From Porphyromonadaceae bacterium UBA3318 (GTDB taxonomy: Bacteria; Bacteroidota; Bacteroidia; Bacteroidales; Muribaculaceae), in NCBI GenBank assembly GCA_002361235.1, contig DESI01000001.1, forward strand, positions 1 through 26,319: 26,319 nucleotides of DNA, read 5' to 3'. Positions 24,063 to 26,319 of the stretch are shown here, in pieces; positions within the stretch are counted from its first letter, which is position 1; each line of letters starts with the position of its first letter. A program made the translations under genes and the position numbers. Below the pieces are notes generated by a model that saw only the letters and a program-made list of their open reading frames with translations, was not told the DNA's origin and did no database searches.

Positions 24063-24275
24063 AGGACAGGAGAAATTGGTAACATTGCAATTTGGTTATT
24101 TAGACAGGAGAACAGTAGAAACAGGTAACATTGCAATTTGGTTATTTAGACAGGAGAACAGGAGGAACAGTAGATAAATGAAAGCAGTATATCTTCTGTT
24201 TCTACTGTTCTTCTGTCAAAAATAAATCAGGACAATCAATGGGCACTCCTGTTCCTCCTGTTCTCCTATCAAATT
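24063..24275. repeat. Inverted and direct CTCCTGT-type repeats left of the GxxExxY gene
   Basis: A 46-bp direct duplication starts at 24078 and 24124 (GGTAACATTGCAATTTGG at each start). Each copy ends in a GACAGGAGAACAG-type 22-mer (24103-24124, 24149-24170). The same 22-mer returns in reverse at 24196-24217 and 24249-24270; each pair matches at 21 of 22 bases. The region can fold into large hairpins and may end transcription of the surface operon. Nothing coding is visible between 24059 and 24283. Confidence 0.82.
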
Positions 24276-24283
24276 AATTTATT

Positions 24284-24658
24284 ATGGAGATATCTCAACT
24301 CTTACAACTAATCAAAGATGCTGCCTATGAAGTGCGGCTGCATCTGGCACCAGGTTTTCTTGAATCTGTTTATCAGAATGCATTGCAGGTAGAATTAAGG
24401 GATAGAGGCCTGTCAGCAGAAAAGGAAGTCCCCATACCTGTAATGTATAAGCAGCGTATAGTCGGAGATTTCAGGGCAGACCTCCTGGTGAGTAATTCCG
24501 TAATAATTGAACTGAAGGCGGTAAAGGAAATTACTCCTATACATGAAGCCCAATTAGTAAACTATCTTACAGCAACAGGACTCGATTATGGGTATATTAT
24601 AAACTATGGAGGGGATAAATATCGTATTATTTTAAAAACAAGGTTGTATAATAAGTAA
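24284..24658 (+). CDS. GxxExxY protein (PD-(D/E)XK nuclease-like)
   Basis: This 124-residue protein carries the namesake motif GFLESVY at 24-30. It has a RecB-like PD-(D/E)XK pattern: D66, then E76-x-K78 in IIELKAV, and a QxxxY at 90-94 (QLVNY). The complete acidic set suggests a competent nuclease core, but I know of no established biochemical function for GxxExxY proteins. The gene is visibly AT-rich compared with its neighbours and has repeats on both sides in opposite orientations, which suggests acquisition as a small unit. It is not in an obvious operon. Confidence 0.85.
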   Translation: MEISQLLQLIKDAAYEVRLHLAPGFLESVYQNALQVELRDRGLSAEKEVPIPVMYKQRIVGDFRADLLVSNSVIIELKAVKEITPIHEAQLVNYLTATGLDYGYIINYGGDKYRIILKTRLYNK

Positions 24659-25174
24659 ATATTACCTTTAGACAGTAGAACCGTAGAAAATAATTACCAT
24701 ACAATTTGGTTATTTAGACAATAGAACAGTAGAAACAGGATATGTATTTGAGATTTGATCGATTCTTCTGTTACTCCTGTTCTTCTGTCAAAAAACAAAA
24801 TACCAGGCGTTCAGCGGATTCTCCTGTTTCTCCTGTTCTCCTGTCAAAAACAAAGCGCCAGGCGTTCAGCGGACTCTCCTGTTTCTCCTGTTCTCCTGTC
24901 AAAAACAAAACATCAGGCGTTCAGTGGACTCTCCTGTTTCACCTGTTCTACTGTAAAAGTAACCTCAGGCGTACAGCGTACTCTCCTGTTCTCCTGTCAA
25001 AAATTACACCGGGCGTTCAGCAGACACTCCTGTTTCTCCTGTTCTCCTGTCAAAAATAAAGCCGCAGGCGTACAGCGTACACTCCTGTTTCTCCTGTTCT
25101 CCTGTCAAAAACCAAACACCGGGCGTTCAGCGTACACTCCTGTTCCTCCTGTTCTCCTGTCAAAAACATGAATT
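24659..25174. other. Gene-free 0.5-kb repeat region before the PAP2 gene
   Basis: The first part (24670-24739) has reverse-oriented repeat copies, including a degenerate third copy of the 46-bp element (24691-24739). The rest is a direct tandem array ending just before the PAP2 start. Open frames across the array (for example 24742-25171) are repeat artefacts. Confidence 0.8.
24806..25168 (+). repeat. 55-bp tandem array, seven units
   Basis: Units begin GGCGT(T/A)CAGCG at 24806, 24861, 24916, 24968, 25012, 25067 and 25122, giving lengths of 55, 55, 52, 44, 55 and 55 bp plus a final unit ending near 25168. Each contains three tandem CTCCTGT motifs followed by CAAAAA and a short variable A/C-rich stretch. 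A degenerate leader copy lies at 24765-24805. The last unit ends a few bases before the PAP2 start codon. Confidence 0.9.
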
Positions 25175-25768
25175 ATGAATAACATAAAACACATATTCGT
25201 TGTGGTGGCGGTGCTGGCCGGAGTGCTGGCGTCGTCGGCACAGATTACGTACCCTCAGCAGGAACCCTATCAGCTCACTCACGCCATGAAGGGCGTGAAG
25301 CTAAGCACCGACATCGTGGCGCTGGCGTTGCCGGCGGCCGCGCTGATCGGTACGCTCTGCGCCCGCGACTGGCAGGGACTGCTCCAAGGCGTGGAGACCG
25401 CCGCCGTAACTGCTGCCGCCACCTACGTCCTGAAATACGCCTGCCGCGAGAAACGACCCGACGGAAGCGACTTCCACAGCTTTCCCTCCGGCCATACCGC
25501 CGTCTCGTTCGCAACAGCCACATACCTGACGCGCCGCTACGGTTGGCAATACGGCGTGCCGGCATACGTGCTCGGCACATACGTGGCCTGGGGACGATGC
25601 TTCTCGCGCCAGCATTATGTATGGGACTGCCTGGTCGGTGCCGCCATCGGCGCCGGCTCGGCACTGATATTCACCACTCCGTTCGCCAAGAAACATAACC
25701 TCCAGCTGGCCCCCGTGGCCGACGAACGGACCAAAAACATCGGTATCTATGCCTCCATCACATTCTAA
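25175..25768 (+). CDS. PAP2-family membrane phosphatase
   Basis: This 197-residue protein has an N-terminal hydrophobic or signal segment (IFVVVAVLAGVLASSA) and about four further membrane helices. The three PAP2 motifs are complete: KYACREKRP at 87-95, PSGH at 104-107, and R141-x5-H147-x3-D151. The family removes phosphates from lipid substrates such as undecaprenyl diphosphate, phosphatidate or lipid A. The substrate here is unknown, but the next gene, a DgkA-type lipid kinase, overlaps it by 20 bp, which suggests lipid-carrier or phospholipid recycling. The ATG at 25175 is preferred because an ATG at 25168 meets a stop after four codons. A tandem repeat array lies directly upstream. Confidence 0.92.
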   Translation: MNNIKHIFVVVAVLAGVLASSAQITYPQQEPYQLTHAMKGVKLSTDIVALALPAAALIGTLCARDWQGLLQGVETAAVTAAATYVLKYACREKRPDGSDFHSFPSGHTAVSFATATYLTRRYGWQYGVPAYVLGTYVAWGRCFSRQHYVWDCLVGAAIGAGSALIFTTPFAKKHNLQLAPVADERTKNIGIYASITF

Positions 25769-26177
25769 TCCTCCCTCCGGGGCTAATAACGGTAACGAGG
25801 GACGACCGCCACGTACGGGCTTTTTGCGCGGACGATGGCGGTCGTTCGGCTTTGCCTGGCAGGGCATCAAATGGCTGTTCGGCCATGAACGCAACGCCAT
25901 GTTCCATCTCGGTGCCGCCGTCGTGGTCATAATCGCCGGCATAATTCTGCACCTTGAAGCATGGGAATGGTGTGCGGTGATATTCTGCATAGGCGGCATG
26001 TTTACTGCCGAAGGAATGAACACTGCCGTCGAAAAACTTGCCGATCATGTCTGCAGCGACTGGAACGAGAACATAAAAATCGTGAAGGATGTGGCTGCCG
26101 GAGCGGTTTTTTTGATGACTTTTGCCTGCATCGCGGTCGGTCTTATCGTTTTTTTACCCAAGCTCCTTGCATTGTAG
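25749..26177 (+). CDS. dgkA: Diacylglycerol/undecaprenol kinase, DgkA family
   Basis: This 142-residue membrane protein has the DgkA core: FGFAWQGIKWLFGHERNAMFHL, two membrane helices (about 53-85), and the catalytic stretch AEGMNTAVEKLADHV with E88, N91 and E95. IKIVKDVAAGAV and a third helix follow. The family phosphorylates diacylglycerol in proteobacteria and undecaprenol in many others; which applies here cannot be told from sequence. The first 20 residues are Pro/Asn/Gly-rich and are coded within the overlap with the PAP2 gene, so translation is probably coupled. No alternative ATG precedes the core. Confidence 0.93.
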   Translation: MPPSHSNPPSGANNGNEGRPPRTGFLRGRWRSFGFAWQGIKWLFGHERNAMFHLGAAVVVIIAGIILHLEAWEWCAVIFCIGGMFTAEGMNTAVEKLADHVCSDWNENIKIVKDVAAGAVFLMTFACIAVGLIVFLPKLLAL

Positions 26178-26319
26178 ACATGTTATAGAACATAATATTA
26201 ACAAAACGAAATATATTTTAACATTTATTGATTACGCGGAGAATCAACGAGTTAAACGGATAAGTAAAGGAATTTTGAAAAAATATCGTGAAAGCACTTG
26301 ACAAGGGCCGAAAAACATA
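26178..26319. other. AT-rich right edge, start of an unseen region
   Basis: The region is AT-rich, with a weak ATGTT/AACAT hairpin just after dgkA. A GTG at 26288 opens a frame to the window end, but too little is present to call a gene. No clear promoter was found. Confidence 0.4.

Noticed and set aside
24806..25168. CRISPR array
   Set aside because: The units are imperfect and contiguous, the intervening stretches are short and similar to each other rather than unique spacers, and no cas genes are nearby.
24742..25171. Two overlapping open frames in the tandem array
   Set aside because: They only translate the 55-bp repeat units (LLFLLFSCQK-like repetition), and the unit is not a multiple of three. 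No gene features.
26288..26319. Start of a new gene at a GTG near the right edge
   Set aside because: Only ten codons are visible, so a gene cannot be supported.

Overview
The window looks like a chromosome segment from a gut-type Bacteroidales. A moderately high-GC member such as Muribaculaceae is my best guess, from inference rather than a search. Supporting signs are the family-specific proteins (DUF4493, PCMD and DUF4923 lipoprotein or secreted families, a Bacteroidetes-type branching enzyme), the lack of strong Shine-Dalgarno sequences, and promoters of the Bacteroidetes type (TTTG, about 19 bp, TAnnTTTG).

Left part (1-12765) is mostly housekeeping. An elongation factor P fragment and ribosomal protein L34 (rpmH) run leftward from a clear promoter, and an O-antigen-type flippase runs rightward. 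Then follow, all leftward, a small membrane protein with its own terminator, dnaB, menA with an ADP-ribosylglycohydrolase, and an apparent glgB-cmk-ispH-tadA operon in which the cmk stop and ispH start overlap. Upstream of glgB lies a single protein fusing an ABC-type ATPase to a DUF4435/TOPRIM domain. This has the domain order of a fused PARIS (AriA-AriB) defence protein, but its ATPase appears to lack two catalytic residues. Riboflavin synthase diverges from it.

Middle (12781-14480) has a secreted DUF4923 protein with a repetitive Ser/Gly/Asn tail. After it comes about 0.8 kb without a credible gene, holding a 258-bp nested palindrome and several copies of a CTCCTGT-rich repeat.

Right part (14481-24058) is a tight six-gene rightward operon: three DUF4493-type lipoproteins (two with a C-terminal PCMD domain), two paralogous outer-membrane beta-barrel proteins, and a fourth lipoprotein ending in PCMD. 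Gaps are 1-12 nt or the genes overlap, so the products probably form or decorate one cell-surface structure whose function is unknown. The first three lipoproteins share an odd pattern: a GC-rich front followed by a distinctly AT-richer C-terminal module.

Far right (24059-26319) has the same CTCCTGT-type repeat again, in both orientations, around an AT-rich GxxExxY nuclease-like gene. It is followed by a 55-bp tandem array that runs up to the start of a PAP2 phosphatase gene overlapping a diacylglycerol/undecaprenol kinase gene. The repeat family thus brackets the surface operon and also surrounds the nuclease-like gene. This arrangement and the fused ATPase-TOPRIM protein are the two most interesting leads.
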